Assembly: GCA_022478985.1 (NCBI GenBank)
Contig: JAKSZP010018524.1
Span: 62,001 to 126,000 of the forward strand
Source: Massospora cicadina
Taxonomy: Eukaryota; Entomophthoromycota; Entomophthoromycetes; Entomophthorales; Entomophthoraceae
DNA length: 64,000 bases
Direction of reading: 5' to 3'
Shown: piece after piece, positions 36,207 through 47,050 of the stretch
Layout: every line of letters starts with the position of its first letter
Position numbering within the stretch: position 1 is the stretch's first letter
Translations under genes and position numbers: made by a program
Notes under the pieces: generated by a model
What the model was told of the DNA's origin: nothing
The model's input: the letters and a program-made list of their open reading frames with translations, nothing else
Database searches by the model: none

Positions 36207-36950
36207 TGTCAAATTCCTGGCGTTGACTAAGTCCCGCTGGTGCTATTTGCATAGAATTTGACAAATTAGCAGAACAGGAGTATCAAAACTCTGAGCTGCT
36301 TATTGTAAAATAGGGGAATTATTTAATATTTGTAACCTAAACTTGAAACCTATAAAGTATATAAAAAAGAAAGGGTTTTTATATTGATTTTATTAGTTGC
36401 CACAACAGGGTCAAAAAAGAATCCTAATAATATGTTGCTGCTTAGTATTTTAATAATCTGAAGCTCAACATGTGAGAGCTGAGAAATTTATTATAACTTG
36501 CAAGCATCCAATTTAGGTTTTATGGTGTTTTATCCTATTGGAACTTTCAATTCCCAGCTTGCTTCAACAGAATGACTGATGGAGGGTCAATACTGTGTAG
36601 GACTAGTCCATTTGGTAAAGATTTTTTATTTAACACAATCAATGGGCATGAAAATATTTGCACCTTGTGGACCCCTTCCAACCCTATAAAAGGGGTGGTC
36701 TCCACCTAGGTGTGTGAATTAAACTGGAAGTGGCCAAGGGAGGAACCTCAGAAAGACTTCTCTAATTCTGCTGCATAGTTGGTGCAATTCAACTGTTCAA
36801 ACTTGTGCTAATTACCCAATAAGTATTGATAAAAGTGTTACCCAATTTGAGGGTTTCCACCAAGAATTGATCATGTCTTTTTGGCTGATATTTTCATTAT
36901 TTACCTCTGAAACGCTTTTCTCACAATATTAGACTTGTAATTGTCTGACA
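36207..36950 (-). repeat. 5' LTR of element C
   Basis: Direct repeat of 28,819-29,555 with the same TGTCAAATTC and TCTGACA ends, followed by the TCAGT duplication. Confidence 0.9.
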
Positions 36951-36955
36951 TCAGT

Positions 36956-37329
36956 ACACAATTTTTTATTGTTAATGAGCTCTATGGTAAAAATAAGGAA
37001 TTAATCATTGGTATTTTAAACTGAGAATGTCAAATTCAAGTCTCATAAACACAAGTATCATCATAAAAGATTTTGAAATTGATGAAAACTATTCAGTAAA
37101 AAATTCTAACTGGGAATTGTAAATAATTTCATTTTATAGTAGCTTTTAAAAAGGTAATATGGTTTTAATTTAAGCTTTATCTTTATTTGCAAAAACCTGA
37201 ATTATAGACATATAATTATTAGGTCAAACTGAACCACTGATAGTTTATTAAAAAGTTGCTGAGATAGCAGGCATCTTGTTGTTACAAGAAATTTGTTTAC
37301 AAATATATTAAAGGATAACTGTATTTTTA
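36956..37329. other. AT-rich spacer
   Basis: Nothing recognised. Confidence 0.4.
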
Positions 37330-37870
37330 TTACAAATTATTAATGTGTTTTTATTTTATTATATTAAGTTATGTAATCTATACATTTATTTTGTATTTAT
37401 GTATTTTTACTTTAATGATTTATTTGTTTTATACTATAATCACATCTTTCTTATGTTAATTTTATTATGATATGTGATTTATCTTATATTCAGACAATTT
37501 TCTTATAATATGAAAAAATTATTCAGCAAAAATAATATCTACTTAAAATAAAAATATAAAATGCACTTATAATATAAAAATAAAATTAAATACAATGTCA
37601 CGTTTTAATATAAAATAAATCAACATAAATAAATAAGAAATAGCCTAAATTAATTACAAAATAATATAATGACAAAATTATGAAGGAAATGGTAAATAAT
37701 AAAATGTGTATAAAACGTTATAATGTCAAGAAAAAAATACTATACACCTACAACATAAAATCACAATAATAGATTTATTTACTATTATATTACATAAAAG
37801 CATTGTTCTCACAAAACTTAATGATTAAGCCAATTGGTCTATTGTGTTTGATTTTATGTCTAGCCTTTCT
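37330..37870 (-). repeat. AT-rich dispersed repeat, copy 2
   Basis: Inverted relative to 19,840-20,345 and matching it throughout. Both copies are extremely AT-rich and non-coding. Confidence 0.65.
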
Positions 37871-38531
37871 CTAAAGCAGCTTACCTGGACAAAAACTATT
37901 GTAAATTCCTGGAATTTTTTCTATGTGGAAATGGTCACTTTAAGGTGAGTCAACAATATAAGTTAAATACAAAAATAAGACATACACTTTCTAAACAATA
38001 ACATTAAATCTAGATGTTTGAAATATAAAGTTGAGTGCTATATTTTAGAAGTATGTTGTGCATCCACTTTTATTTAATTTAAGCAGCTATAGATACAAAA
38101 ACTTCATCCTACCACTTAGTAAGATTATAGGTTACACATTTTTACTGCACCGTTTTTTATAATACTTCCTAATTAGCGAACTGCTGTGGTCTAAAGATAT
38201 TCATATCAAAAGCTTTAATATGAAATTATGGGTTAAAAGACATTTTTTGCTAATAAAGTTAAAGCTCTTTATACTTAATTACAAGATAAACCCAATGAGT
38301 ATACGGCAGTTCTTTCTAAACTTCATAGGTTGTATATCCATTAAAGTAGAATCTAAAATTTTATACTAAAGTAACATATCTAAAGCCTTTGACAAAATGT
38401 TTTGCGGAGGTTGTCAATCAAATCTCTAGCTTTTAAAATGCTAATAGCTGCAAATTGGTCGGAATGCAATAAACCCTACTTTTTTACCTATTCTAGCAAA
38501 CAATAATTAGCATAAATACCTTAAAATTGTG
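37871..38531. other. Intergenic sequence downstream of the Lin1 homologue
   Basis: No gene or recognised repeat. I looked here on the minus strand for a missing GYF-domain exon of the Lin1 homologue and saw none of its WxYxW or GPF-type residues. Confidence 0.5.
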
Positions 38532-38537
38532 TTTATT
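38532..38537 (-). terminator. Candidate poly(A) signal of the Lin1 homologue
   Basis: The minus strand reads AATAAA about 200 nt after the stop codon, a usual distance for a fungal or other eukaryotic 3' UTR. No closer canonical signal is present. Confidence 0.45.
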
Positions 38538-38738
38538 TCCAAGCACTACTTATTCCAACCATTTTTGCAATATTCAAAGCTGAAGGAAAGCTTCACTAAC
38601 ATTTTTTAAGCTCAACCAAAGAGTAAATAATTGCAGTACTTAAATAACATTCTTAATAGTCATGGTACATGCTAACACTTTGAACACACTACAGCGTCCA
38701 AAGGTGACTTGTTTTAAAAAATATTGTTTGCAAGCACA

Positions 38739-39689
38739 TCAAAGCGGAGTTCCAGGGACCCAATCATCAGAAATGAGATTGCTTAAACGTGCAGAGCGTA
38801 CAAGAGACTCATAAGTCTCTTGGTAGATTGATAGCTGGCCCTGTTCAATGAGATGGGCAGCTAGTTCAGTAACTTTATGAATGTCTCTTTTACGCTGAGC
38901 TTCGAGTTGAGCATCAGCCTCAGTCTGAGGCGCCTCCTGTGCTTCTTTTTTGGCACGGTTTTTATTGACACGAACGCGCCTCTTATTTTGGGTCCCACCA
39001 CCTAGTCGCGAAAGAGTAGAAAGAACAGTTTCTTGAGGACGCATAATATTAATAAGCATCACCTTGATTTCACCAGGAGTAAGTAGGTCAAGTCCCGCCT
39101 CCTCCGTAACCCTACTCGCATTCCTCTGAAGTTCTAAAGCCGCCTCACGCTCAAGCTGCCTTTCACGTGCCACTCTGGCCTTGGTTATCTCCTCCTTAGA
39201 GATGCCAGTGAGCCACGAATCGTGATGACTATTTTTGTCCTTTGCATTCCATACAAAGTTGCCATTTTCGTCAAACTTTCCTTCCTTACGCATGTCTTTA
39301 AGGTTAAACGGCTCCATCTTATTATCCTCATCATCCGGATTGCCATTCTCTTGGCCTTCAAATTCGTTGATATCTACCAATTTTGGCTTTTTGCTATAAT
39401 CCGTTTTGGCTTCCCCAAACATGTCATCATCCTCCAAAGTGTTTTTCCAACTTAAAGATTCCTCTTCATCTGATTTAGACTCATCGCTGCCATAACCATC
39501 GAGGTTAACCGCGCCACGACGCTGTTTGCAGTCCTCCAGAAGATCGGCATCTTCATCTTCGTCGCTGCCTTCGCTATCGTTACCGTTCTTGTCTGAAGTA
39601 TTCGTGTTTTGCAATTTAGTTGGCTGAAGCTCGTACACTTCATCGACTTCGGCAAACCTAACCCTCTTTACAGGCTTCGAATCTTTCAT
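38739..39689 (-). CDS. Lin1/CD2BP2-family protein (U5 snRNP 52K homologue) lacking the GYF domain
   Basis: A single-exon, 316-residue acidic, charged protein. Family hallmarks in order: basic KRVRF near the N-terminus (8-12); acidic runs (about 39-49, 68-78); MEPFNLKDMRKEGKFDENGN (125-144), matching the conserved ITPFN...GxFDxxGN block; HDSWL (156-160); MRPQETVLSTLSRLG (216-230), matching LLPRETVxxALRRLG; and LSIYQETYESL (286-296), matching LGVYQETRERL. Family members bind U5 Prp6/Prp8-type partners in the tri-snRNP, in the nucleus. In human CD2BP2 and yeast Lin1 a C-terminal GYF domain follows; here the reading ends WVPGTPL and stop, with no GYF downstream. I chose the ATG at 39,687-39,689; the frame stays open 58 codons upstream, but from a GTG and with hydrophobic, unconserved residues. 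Local CpG content is far higher than in the flanking repeats. Family call firm; loss of GYF firm unless splicing reaches beyond 38.3 kb. Confidence 0.9.
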   Translation of the reverse strand: MKDSKPVKRVRFAEVDEVYELQPTKLQNTNTSDKNGNDSEGSDEDEDADLLEDCKQRRGAVNLDGYGSDESKSDEEESLSWKNTLEDDDMFGEAKTDYSKKPKLVDINEFEGQENGNPDDEDNKMEPFNLKDMRKEGKFDENGNFVWNAKDKNSHHDSWLTGISKEEITKARVARERQLEREAALELQRNASRVTEEAGLDLLTPGEIKVMLINIMRPQETVLSTLSRLGGGTQNKRRVRVNKNRAKKEAQEAPQTEADAQLEAQRKRDIHKVTELAAHLIEQGQLSIYQETYESLVRSARLSNLISDDWVPGTPL

Positions 39690-40720
39690 CAAAGTAAACC
39701 AATAGTTTCGATTTATAATACTATAATGAATAAATTTAGTCGTTATAACAAGCACAAGCACAACTCCAAAATAGCAAAAGGATGCTTGAAATGCGAAGCT
39801 TTCTGCACTACGAGACTTTAGGGGTTGAAGATCCCTATATTGAAGCAATAAAAAACCATCCACTTTTTTAATAATTAAACTTCCTTCACAAACGCTTTAA
39901 TACTAAATATTAGACGACCTCAACTTGATGACATAGAGTCTAATTTCACAGCAACTAATTCTAAAATTGTTAAAACACCCAAAGTTTATATGTTTAAAGT
40001 AAAATGAATATCCCAAAAATACTTAACGAAATAAACCCAAGGCTCCAATGAAGCGTGTGAAGAAAAAGCTACTGGCAAATGATAAAGCGCATAACTTTTA
40101 ACCCAACCGCTATTTTCACTGGCTGTCTTATAAAAAAATCCCTTTGGCAAATAATCCAAAAAGTGAACAAGCTAAAGATTTAAGCTCAACCAAAAAGAAA
40201 AGTATCGATTAAAATAAGCGGAGGCAACCCGTGATGATTAAGGCCCCACGAAAGGCACCAGTTTAAACTTCAAGATGTGCATCTTAAGCCAATTTACTCA
40301 TAAATACGCCTCAAATTTAAGATTACCTTTATAGTTAGAAACGTCTGATCAAAGTTTAAATATAGTTATTTCGGCTTTTTTAAAAGACAGGTATTTGAAA
40401 AAGTGTGGAAATAATGAAATAGCTATCCGCTTAGCTTGTCCCTCTTAAAGCCTCTTCGGATTTTGTTAAGCGGCACAGGTAGTTTGTCGGACTTAAAGTT
40501 CCACACCCGCTTCAAAAGTTCAAGACGGAAAGCTCGCAGTTAATTGAATTATGCCTTGAAAAGCTTGCGGTCAAGTAATCATTATTGGCATCAATGACAA
40601 TGCCAATCGAATGCCTAGTCTACTCGACCAGCGGTCATTACTGTTTTTAGCTGACTTCGAAATAATTAAGAGTGAAACGTTTTAATGTTTTAAAAACGTT
40701 TTTTTGCAAAATTCATATTT
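39690..40720. promoter_or_regulatory. Upstream region of the Lin1 homologue, CpG-retaining
   Basis: No gene seen on either strand. The stretch keeps many CpGs (for example around 40,020-40,260 and 40,430-40,660) in contrast to the repeat-filled flanks, and probably includes the promoter. No TATA box or single promoter element stands out. Confidence 0.45.
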
Positions 40721-40727
40721 TCAAATG

Positions 40728-41019
40728 TTTTCAATAGATTATTGTATTGTCATGGGAGATAAGTGTGTCAAAGTTCAAAGCTCTAGCTAGTCTGGAAGGT
40801 AGTTAACTTTAAACTTCCAAATCAATCAAATACTAACCTGCTCAGTCATAACAATATACCGCTACCATCAAGGAAACATACGATTTTCACTTGTATAGAA
40901 AACTTTTTATTTTAACTATAAAAATTAAATTTTTCAATGGATTATTGTATTGTCATCGGAGATACATACATAAGCGTGCCAAATTTATAAAACTCTAGCT
41001 AGTCTAGAAGGTAGTTAAA
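40728..41019. repeat. Two direct repeats of about 80-90 bp
   Basis: Copies at about 40,728-40,808 and 40,930-41,019 share TTTCAATRGATTATTGTATTGTCAT, then GGAGATA and AGCTCTAGCTAGTCTRGAAGGTAGTTAA-like sequence (pieces under 20 bases exact). They lie about 200 bp apart, upstream of the Lin1 homologue. Confidence 0.65.
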
Positions 41020-41080
41020 AATCAATTGCAGGATTCCATGACGGACAAACAGATACCGCAGCGAGAAGGAAAAACGTTTT

Positions 41081-41162
41081 AAAAAGGAGGTTCTCAATTT
41101 GACCTATATATATGTTATTTTTTAACTTACTTTGAAAAAGGAGGTCTCAATTTGACCTAATA
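41081..41162. repeat. Two 30-bp direct repeats
   Basis: AAAAAGGAGGTTCTCAATTT followed by GACCTA at 41,081 and a one-base-shorter copy at 41,134, 53 bp apart. Immediately after comes CATAACTCTGAAACTACTGG and ACCAATTTGG, a sequence style common in dispersed repeats. Confidence 0.6.
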
Positions 41163-41299
41163 TATTGTTTTTTTGTTTGTGCATAACTCTGAAACTACTG
41201 GACCAATTTGGACGATCCTTTTTTTAAAAAAGAGGATGCTCCAACTTAGGTCCCACTTTACTTGTGCAAGGATTTTTTAAAAACTCTATAGTTTATTTA

Positions 41300-42525
41300 G
41301 ACAAAAAACAAAAGACTGAGGGAAGGGCAGAATTCAAGAGATTTGATCAAGATTAAAAGGACTGGGAGGGGGCTGCTAGCTGGCTAGCATCTCTAACCAT
41401 TACTTGTCAGCAATTGCCATCCATAGCCACAGTTCTAGCACTGATGGGCTTACAAGCCATTAGACTCTTAAGCAATTTTGTTGCTTCATCATATATGATG
41501 AGCAATCTGGTGGGAAAAGCCAATTGTGTGGCTTTATAACACCTGGGAATAACGCACAAAAGTTTGGTGATCTATTGAAGCTATTTGGATAATATATAAA
41601 TTCTCTTCAGCACCAAACTCTTATAATAGAGGCGCTTATTGCCAAAACTTTTGGCAACAAGGGCCAAGTGCAATACCCATATACAATAATGGTAGAGGAA
41701 GGCATGCAGCTGAATTGGGGTATTTACAGGGTTGACATGAAAACAGGTCTTGTGATGGGTGCAGCTCCTTTAATGATTCAATGCCTGAGAGTAAAGACCA
41801 TATTGTAGACCAGTACTTTCAGAAAATAGTGCACTTGTAACAGTAGTAGCCAATATCTGCTTCCATTTAAGCAAAGCTGAGGAAGTCCTAATGCAGGTAG
41901 TCCAGTCCACTATGCTTACTGGATTTGAATGTGCAGTGCAGGGTCTTCCAGATGACTGACCATTGCTTAAATGTGACCAGGCAGGAATTAAGGCCCAAAA
42001 TTAACTCCTTCAGAGGGTAGTTTTTAACATAGCCTTTGGCTACCCAGTCATTGAGTATTTGTTGCCAAGTGGGTTAATTTTACTCAATTTTAAGAGCTTT
42101 TTCCCACATTCAACTAGAGTAAGTTAAAGAGAATTTTAATACTCTTACTTGTGAATATGTGGCCAACTTGATTACATTCCTCACAGCTAATCTTTGAATT
42201 TTTGGCAGAATTATGGGATTTAACATCCCTACAAATCTGGTCAGCATCATGCACTAAAGCTTCAAATGACCAACCTCCTAGCCTCATAGCCTGATTGCAC
42301 AACTGCCAATATTAGGAGCAGGCTATATGGGTAGTAGTTTTATGTTGATTGCCATCCACTCCCACAAGGAGTGTGAGGAGACTGACTTCTGAAGGCCCTT
42401 GGATTTTTCCCAGTTAGTGTTTCACATTAAGGTCAGGCAGTGCATGTGCGTCTGCACCATTCAGAGGAAGGGCTTGGTCCATATCCTTTGGGTTTAGAAC
42501 TCAAAATCAAGCAGGTCTATTCCCC
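41300..42525 (-). pseudogene. Gag-like relic with a worn zinc knuckle
   Basis: Minus-strand reading 42,114-42,302 contains WSFEALVHDADQICRDV and CEECNQVGHIFTS, a CX2CX4H knuckle start whose final Cys is gone. Downstream (about 41,860-42,100) another frame reads WQQILNDWVAKGYVKNYPL. This suggests a retrotransposon Gag or ORF1 fragment, but no LTR, RT or family could be assigned. A small inverted repeat GCTAGCTGGCTAGC lies at about 41,377. Confidence 0.35.
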
Positions 42526-42531
42526 TTCACA

Positions 42532-42927
42532 TGACAGGACTTTAAGGGGCGTACTCCAACCCAACCCATTATTGTCAGGGCCCCAAAGCCCCCTGCGAGT
42601 TAATAGGCCCTTAAGGCCCAAAGTAAAGCTAAAAATGGAAAAGATATAGATGAGAAACAGTAAATTTATTAATTGATCCTTGAGATATTTATATGACCTT
42701 GATGGATTGGGAAAGAGAAGATTCAGAAAGTCTCAGCATTGTTTGCTGAAGCTGAATAAATATAAATAATACAAGGGGAATGGGTGCATCATTGCCATAA
42801 ATTGCCAGTGCACCTGAAAGGGTAATTTGATTGGGGTGTGAGCACCAAAAGGGATTTTGTCATGACCTGATTGAGTTTTTGACATCCTCAGCATTAGTTG
42901 CTGGTGTCAAATTTGAATTTTAATTAT
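42532..42927 (-). repeat. Left LTR of the split small element, first part
   Basis: Direct repeat of 50,132 onward, interrupted at ATTAT by element A and resumed at 49,490. Starts TGACAGGA against TGTCAGGA in the other copy. Confidence 0.8.
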
Positions 42928-43487
42928 TGTCAAAATTTTGATATGACTGGATGATAGTCTTGGGACAGCTGGGTGGAAACTGCTGAACACAGTATCAGTT
43001 ATGAATATTCAATTGCTTTGAGATGAGGCTATATTGGGATATAATGAGTCTTATTGGATATAATGAGTTTATTGGATTGCCTCTATATAAGGCAATAAGG
43101 CGATGTTGATGTTTGACAAATATGAAGTAAATCGCCTACAAATAGGGTGACAGCAGATTAAGAATAATAAGCCAAATTTGAGGAAAATTGGTGGAATAGA
43201 ATAACCCAAGCAATGAGAAATAGTATCGCCTACAGATGATGTATATAAGTGAAATGGGCGATTGAGAGAAGAGAGTTTTTTAGGGAAAGATGAGCGGGAC
43301 AGAGAAACATAGCTGTAAATATAAAATAAATAAAAGTACTGGTCAGAGAAATTGCTCCTATTTTTAAATATATTTTCAAGTGCGACCAAAGGACTGACAA
43401 TCTTCACATCGTCCGTCCGTTGTTCAGAGGGCTCAACCTGTGTGACTAGCCTGGCGGATCCTAGGGATACCATCCAAAATTACAACA
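42928..43487 (+). repeat. 5' LTR of element A
   Basis: TGTCAAAATT to TTACAACA. Contains TATATAAGG near 43,083 as a possible core promoter and AATAAATAAAAG near 43,325 as a possible poly(A) signal. Differences from the 3' LTR are mostly CG in one copy and TG or CA in the other. Confidence 0.95.
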
Positions 43488-43488
43488 G

Positions 43489-43500
43489 TGGTGCTCACTA
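43489..43500 (+). promoter_or_regulatory. Primer-binding site of element A
   Basis: TGGTGCTCACTA one base after the 5' LTR. It implies a primer tRNA ending TAGTGAGCACCA, whose acceptor stem would open GCTCACT. I cannot name that tRNA from memory. Confidence 0.85.
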
Positions 43501-43552
43501 CAGGGGGCCCATTGACCAACCACCCAACACTCCAGAACCTCAGTCACCAACT

Positions 43553-45060
43553 ATGCCTTATTCAGGCTGTGTCATTGGGGAGTCTTCCTGGAACCCTATA
43601 ACAGCTGGATATGAGGAACTCAAAGTTACCCTGGACGCAGTACTCAGAAACCAAGATGAACTCCTTCAAGAGTGTAACGCGGTCATGCAACAGCTTGATA
43701 GTACATTTAGTCAAATATGAATCTTGGGACTACAAAACAAAGAACTTGCTGAATGACTAAATGATACCACCCAGCAGCTGCAATATGCAGAACAAAGATT
43801 TTCTACTCCTTCTTGGTTGTCTCTCTGGGAAGAAGATGACTATCAAGAAGATGCATCCTACATAGGAGAAGACAACGCTGGTCACAGCTATGACACTCCA
43901 AATATTAGCACTGAATATTCATATGAGTCAGAACATCACTTACCTCCAGTAATGGCTGTACCACCTACCACCGACAGTCATGCCACCCCAGAAGCAATGA
44001 ACATCCCAGCTTCTGCTAATCACACTCCTCAGCAAGAATCCACTTTCAGGTCTCATTCCGTTCCTCAGTGTAGCCCTAATACCTGTGAGCAAAAGGAGGA
44101 AATTAATGTTGAAAAGATACCCCTGTTTGACCGTAATGGGAACATCCATGGATTCTTTAAATGGTTTGAGTCTACCACAGAAGGAGCCTCCGATAAATGG
44201 AAGGCTAAGTTGCTAATATCTGCTCTGGATGTGGGAAGTGCCAATCAGGTCACCTGTTACCTCCCCAGTAGTTCTGTCTCCTATAAAGATGTAAAGGACA
44301 CCATACTCCATTTTTTTGGAGGAAACTCAAAAATGTCACAACGAAAAGTGGAATTTTTAACCATCAGATTCCGTCAAAATGAGACTCTCATTGAGTTTGC
44401 TGATCAATTCACAACAGAAGCCCATGTGTTGATTGGAGCTGGGTACTTAGCAGAAGCCAACGTGTGCATTGCCATGTCTGCCACGGTGAAGCCATATCAT
44501 GAACTTTCTAATGTTATTTCGCCGCTTCTGGATAATGATGTACCTTTGCTCAAGATTGTACAGTTTTTACAGTGGGTATCTCCTAACTTTCCGCCACCAA
44601 ATTTGGATCGCAAGACTACCGCTGCCATGGCACCCTCTTATTCTGGAGAATACTATTGACTGCCTCCAGCTTCATTTATTAATCCTTGGCCTTACTACAA
44701 CTCTGCACTTCATCCTCGACCAAATTATAATCAACAGTTCAATCAGCATCAATGGGTTGGCTATGACAACTGCCAGCAATCTAGTTATTGACCTGGTCCC
44801 AATTATGCACCAACCATCAACAATTGGCTTACTGACCTGGAACTGGGTATACTGAGTGACCCCAACCCTTCCAGTCTTAACCTGCTTATGATAACTAAGG
44901 ACGTGGTTCCTATGGGGTCAACTGCTACAAATGTGGTCGCCCTGGTCATTTGGCAAAATTCTGTCACAATTGCCGAGTGAATTATGTACAACAAGACCAA
45001 TACTACCAGGGAAAAGATGGAGCAGAGTAGAGATGGGACCCTCTACCTTCTGCGATACCC
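43553..45060 (+). pseudogene. Gag of element A, broken
   Basis: The ATG at 43,553 follows the primer-binding site by about 50 nt. One frame runs to about 44,850 through TGA codons at 43,718, 43,754, 44,657 and 44,789, each a likely former CGA Arg codon. The first 90 residues include a Gln/Leu-rich, probably coiled-coil stretch; an acidic, Pro/Ser-rich linker follows (about 43,817-44,090); then a capsid-like region with GFFKWFESTTEG, LIEFADQFTTEAHVL and helical ends. After a frameshift the zinc knuckle CYKCGRPGHLAKFC (44,923-44,964) is intact, followed by an extra CHNC. The protein would package element RNA in cytoplasmic particles. Confidence 0.85.
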
Positions 45061-45183
45061 ATTCAACACGTCCCTGAATCAATAGTAGTATATCCTGCAA
45101 AAGTTCCTCAATATGATGACAGAATTTTATATCAGCAGCCAGTTGGAGGAGTAAATGTAGTAACCTGAGCTCAATCTAAGGCG

Positions 45184-45990
45184 GTGGCAAAAGAAGAGCA
45201 CCTCAATCAACCAAAGCCCTATGCCTGTCAAATGCTTGATCAAGAATCCTCAGACCAACTTGATCCTGCTGCGGATGCGCCAACTCTGAAAGGAGTAAAT
45301 GTCACCCTTCTGGTAGATACCATTGTCAGAGAATACCCCCAAGTCGGAGAGGGGATTATGAATTTTATTGGAAAAAGAGAGCCCGTAAATGTTCACATAT
45401 TAAACAGTCAATATTCTTATTCTGAGTGTACATAATGTGATATTTTTGTAGTGAAAAATAGAGTTCGCGCTATAATAGATACTGGTGCTCCAGTTAACAT
45501 TGTTTCCACTAAGTTAGTGCAAAAATTGACATTGAAACCTGATGTAGACCATCACATGGTTTATGGAACTGCTGGAGCTGTAAGTACTGTCTCCAAGGGA
45601 GCTTATAGTGCGCTGCCTCTGCGCTTTGGGTCCATTGTCATTGTGGCTCCGGTGATTGTATTACCAAATGAACAATATGATATATTAATCAGGACCACTT
45701 TTCTATGTCATTTTGGGGCTATTGTTGATATGATGGAGGAGACCCTTGACATCTTGGGTCAGCGGATTCCAATATACTTTACTACTAGGGGAATACCAAA
45801 GGATCCAGTACATACTAGTCATATCAATCTCGCCTATAGTGATGAGGTATGGCCTGTTTGCTACCATCAATTGAAGCACAAAACTTGGGCCCTTCCTCAG
45901 CAAATTTATGAATACCAAGGGATACCTCTTCAAGCGGCAGGGCCCATATCCATCCCTTCTGGCCATCAAGTCTTAGTGAATACTGAGTTA
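45184..45990 (+). pseudogene. Aspartic protease of element A, near-intact domain
   Basis: The frame contains RAIIDTGAPVNIVSTKLV with the catalytic DTGA at 45,478-45,489, then SALPLRFGS and PVIVLPNEQYDILI, which is the flap and second-strand part ending in the usual hydrophobic-hydrophobic-Gly region (here ILIRTTFL). The domain itself is open; a TAA at 45,433 and the frameshifted Gag upstream break its link to the polyprotein. Retropepsins of this type cut Gag-Pol inside the particle. Confidence 0.85.
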
Positions 45991-46440
45991 GAGGTAGAAG
46001 TGCCGAGTGGGCTATACAGGGAAGTTATTGGGCTCTATCATCAAACACGGTTTGAGCTGCATGTGGCTCCAGGAATTATCCTCCCAGGACATGGGGAGAT
46101 AAAGGTTTTGTTAGCAAACCTACAGAGCAAACCAATGCAAATCCGCTGCCACCAAACTATAGCGTATCTACATCTGATTCCTATAGAAGAGGTCTGTCAG
46201 GTTCATGATTTTGGATCATTGAATGAATTTGGACTACCACTTGAACCATTGGTTGATGTACTAATGGTGGTACCGTGGAGTAATTTAATGGGATTAATGG
46301 ATGAACAAAAAGATCAAGCAATGGCTTTATTTCAGAAATATAAGGGGATTTTTGCTGTTGATGATCACAATTTAGGGTGTGCTTGGGGGTGGTCCATTGA
46401 TTGGACACTGGTGATCATCCTCTGATAAGGTCTCAGCTGA
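45991..46440 (+). pseudogene. Protease-RT linker of element A
   Basis: Open in the protease frame to 46,425. Contains a beta-rich stretch (VNTELEVEVPSGLYREVIG; LHVAPGIILPGHGEIKVLLA) that resembles a dUTPase-like fold in spacing, but I do not see dUTPase catalytic motifs and call it only a linker. It ends FQKYKGIFAVDDHNLG, the usual lead-in to reverse transcriptase. The frame shifts at about 46,400. Confidence 0.6.
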
Positions 46441-47050
46441 TCCACCACTCTCAGGCAGCGGAAGATGTGGTTACTGAAGAAATTGATAAGTTATTACAAC
46501 AAGGGATGCTTGAGCCATCCAAGAGCCCATGGGCTTCACCTGTTCTAATAGTAAAAAAGAAGGATGGCACCAACTGGGTAGTAATAGACTATTGGAAACT
46601 CAACAGTATTACTAAAAAGGATTTGTACCCCTTGCCAAGAATTGATGATGCTCTGGACTGATTAGGGGGTGCCCATTACTTTTCTGCGATGGATTTAATA
46701 TCAGGCTACTGGCAAATCGAGTTATCCTTGGCGGAACAGGAAAAATGTGCTGTGATCACCTCTAAAGGCCTTTTTCAACTGACATGGATGCCTCAAGGAC
46801 TGTGTAACGCTCCTGCTACTTTTCAGCGGGCCATGGACACTATTCTTGGCGACCTGAAACTGTCATGCATTCTAGTATACCTCAATGATATTAACATTTT
46901 CTCTCGAAACTTTTTGGAGCACCTAGAAGCAGTATTCCATCAGCTGGCTGAGGCAAACATAAAAATTAAACCTCAAAAGTGCAACTTTTTCAAAGATCAG
47001 CTAGAATATCTGGGTTTTGTGGTAGATGCAACTGGCTGCAGCCACAACTG
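46401..47050 (+). pseudogene. Reverse transcriptase of element A, catalytic site lost
   Basis: Motifs in order: [35 protein letters not shown], a TGA at 46,659 where Arg is expected (ALD-stop-LGGAHYFS), MDLISGYWQIEL, PQGLCNAPATFQRAMD, and ILVYLNDINIFS at about 46,870-46,900. The active site YxDD is YLND; the Asn codon AAT (46,884) follows a C, so an original GAT in a CpG context would give it by deamination. EYLGFVVD closes the palm. Without that Asp the enzyme is inactive. Confidence 0.9.

Larger units (their letters stand above)
28819..36950 (-). mobile_element. Ty3/gypsy element C, full length, inactive
   Basis: An 8.1-kb element with LTRs of 737 and 744 bp, perfect TCAGT duplications at 28,814-28,818 and 36,951-36,955, the shared primer-binding site by its 5' LTR (36,193-36,204) and a polypurine tract by its 3' LTR (29,556-29,567). 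Gene order on the minus strand is gag, protease, reverse transcriptase, RNase H, integrase, which is the Ty3/gypsy order. All genes are broken by stops and shifts, and key residues are lost. Gag is split by a 1.6-kb GC-rich insertion. Confidence 0.9.

Noticed and set aside
39690..39863. N-terminal extension of the Lin1 homologue (58 more codons)
   Set aside because: It begins at GTG, is hydrophobic and unlike the family, whereas the ATG at 39,689 directly precedes the conserved KRVRF.
45991..46200. dUTPase domain in element A
   Set aside because: The spacing of beta-rich segments is suggestive but none of the dUTPase substrate motifs can be identified.
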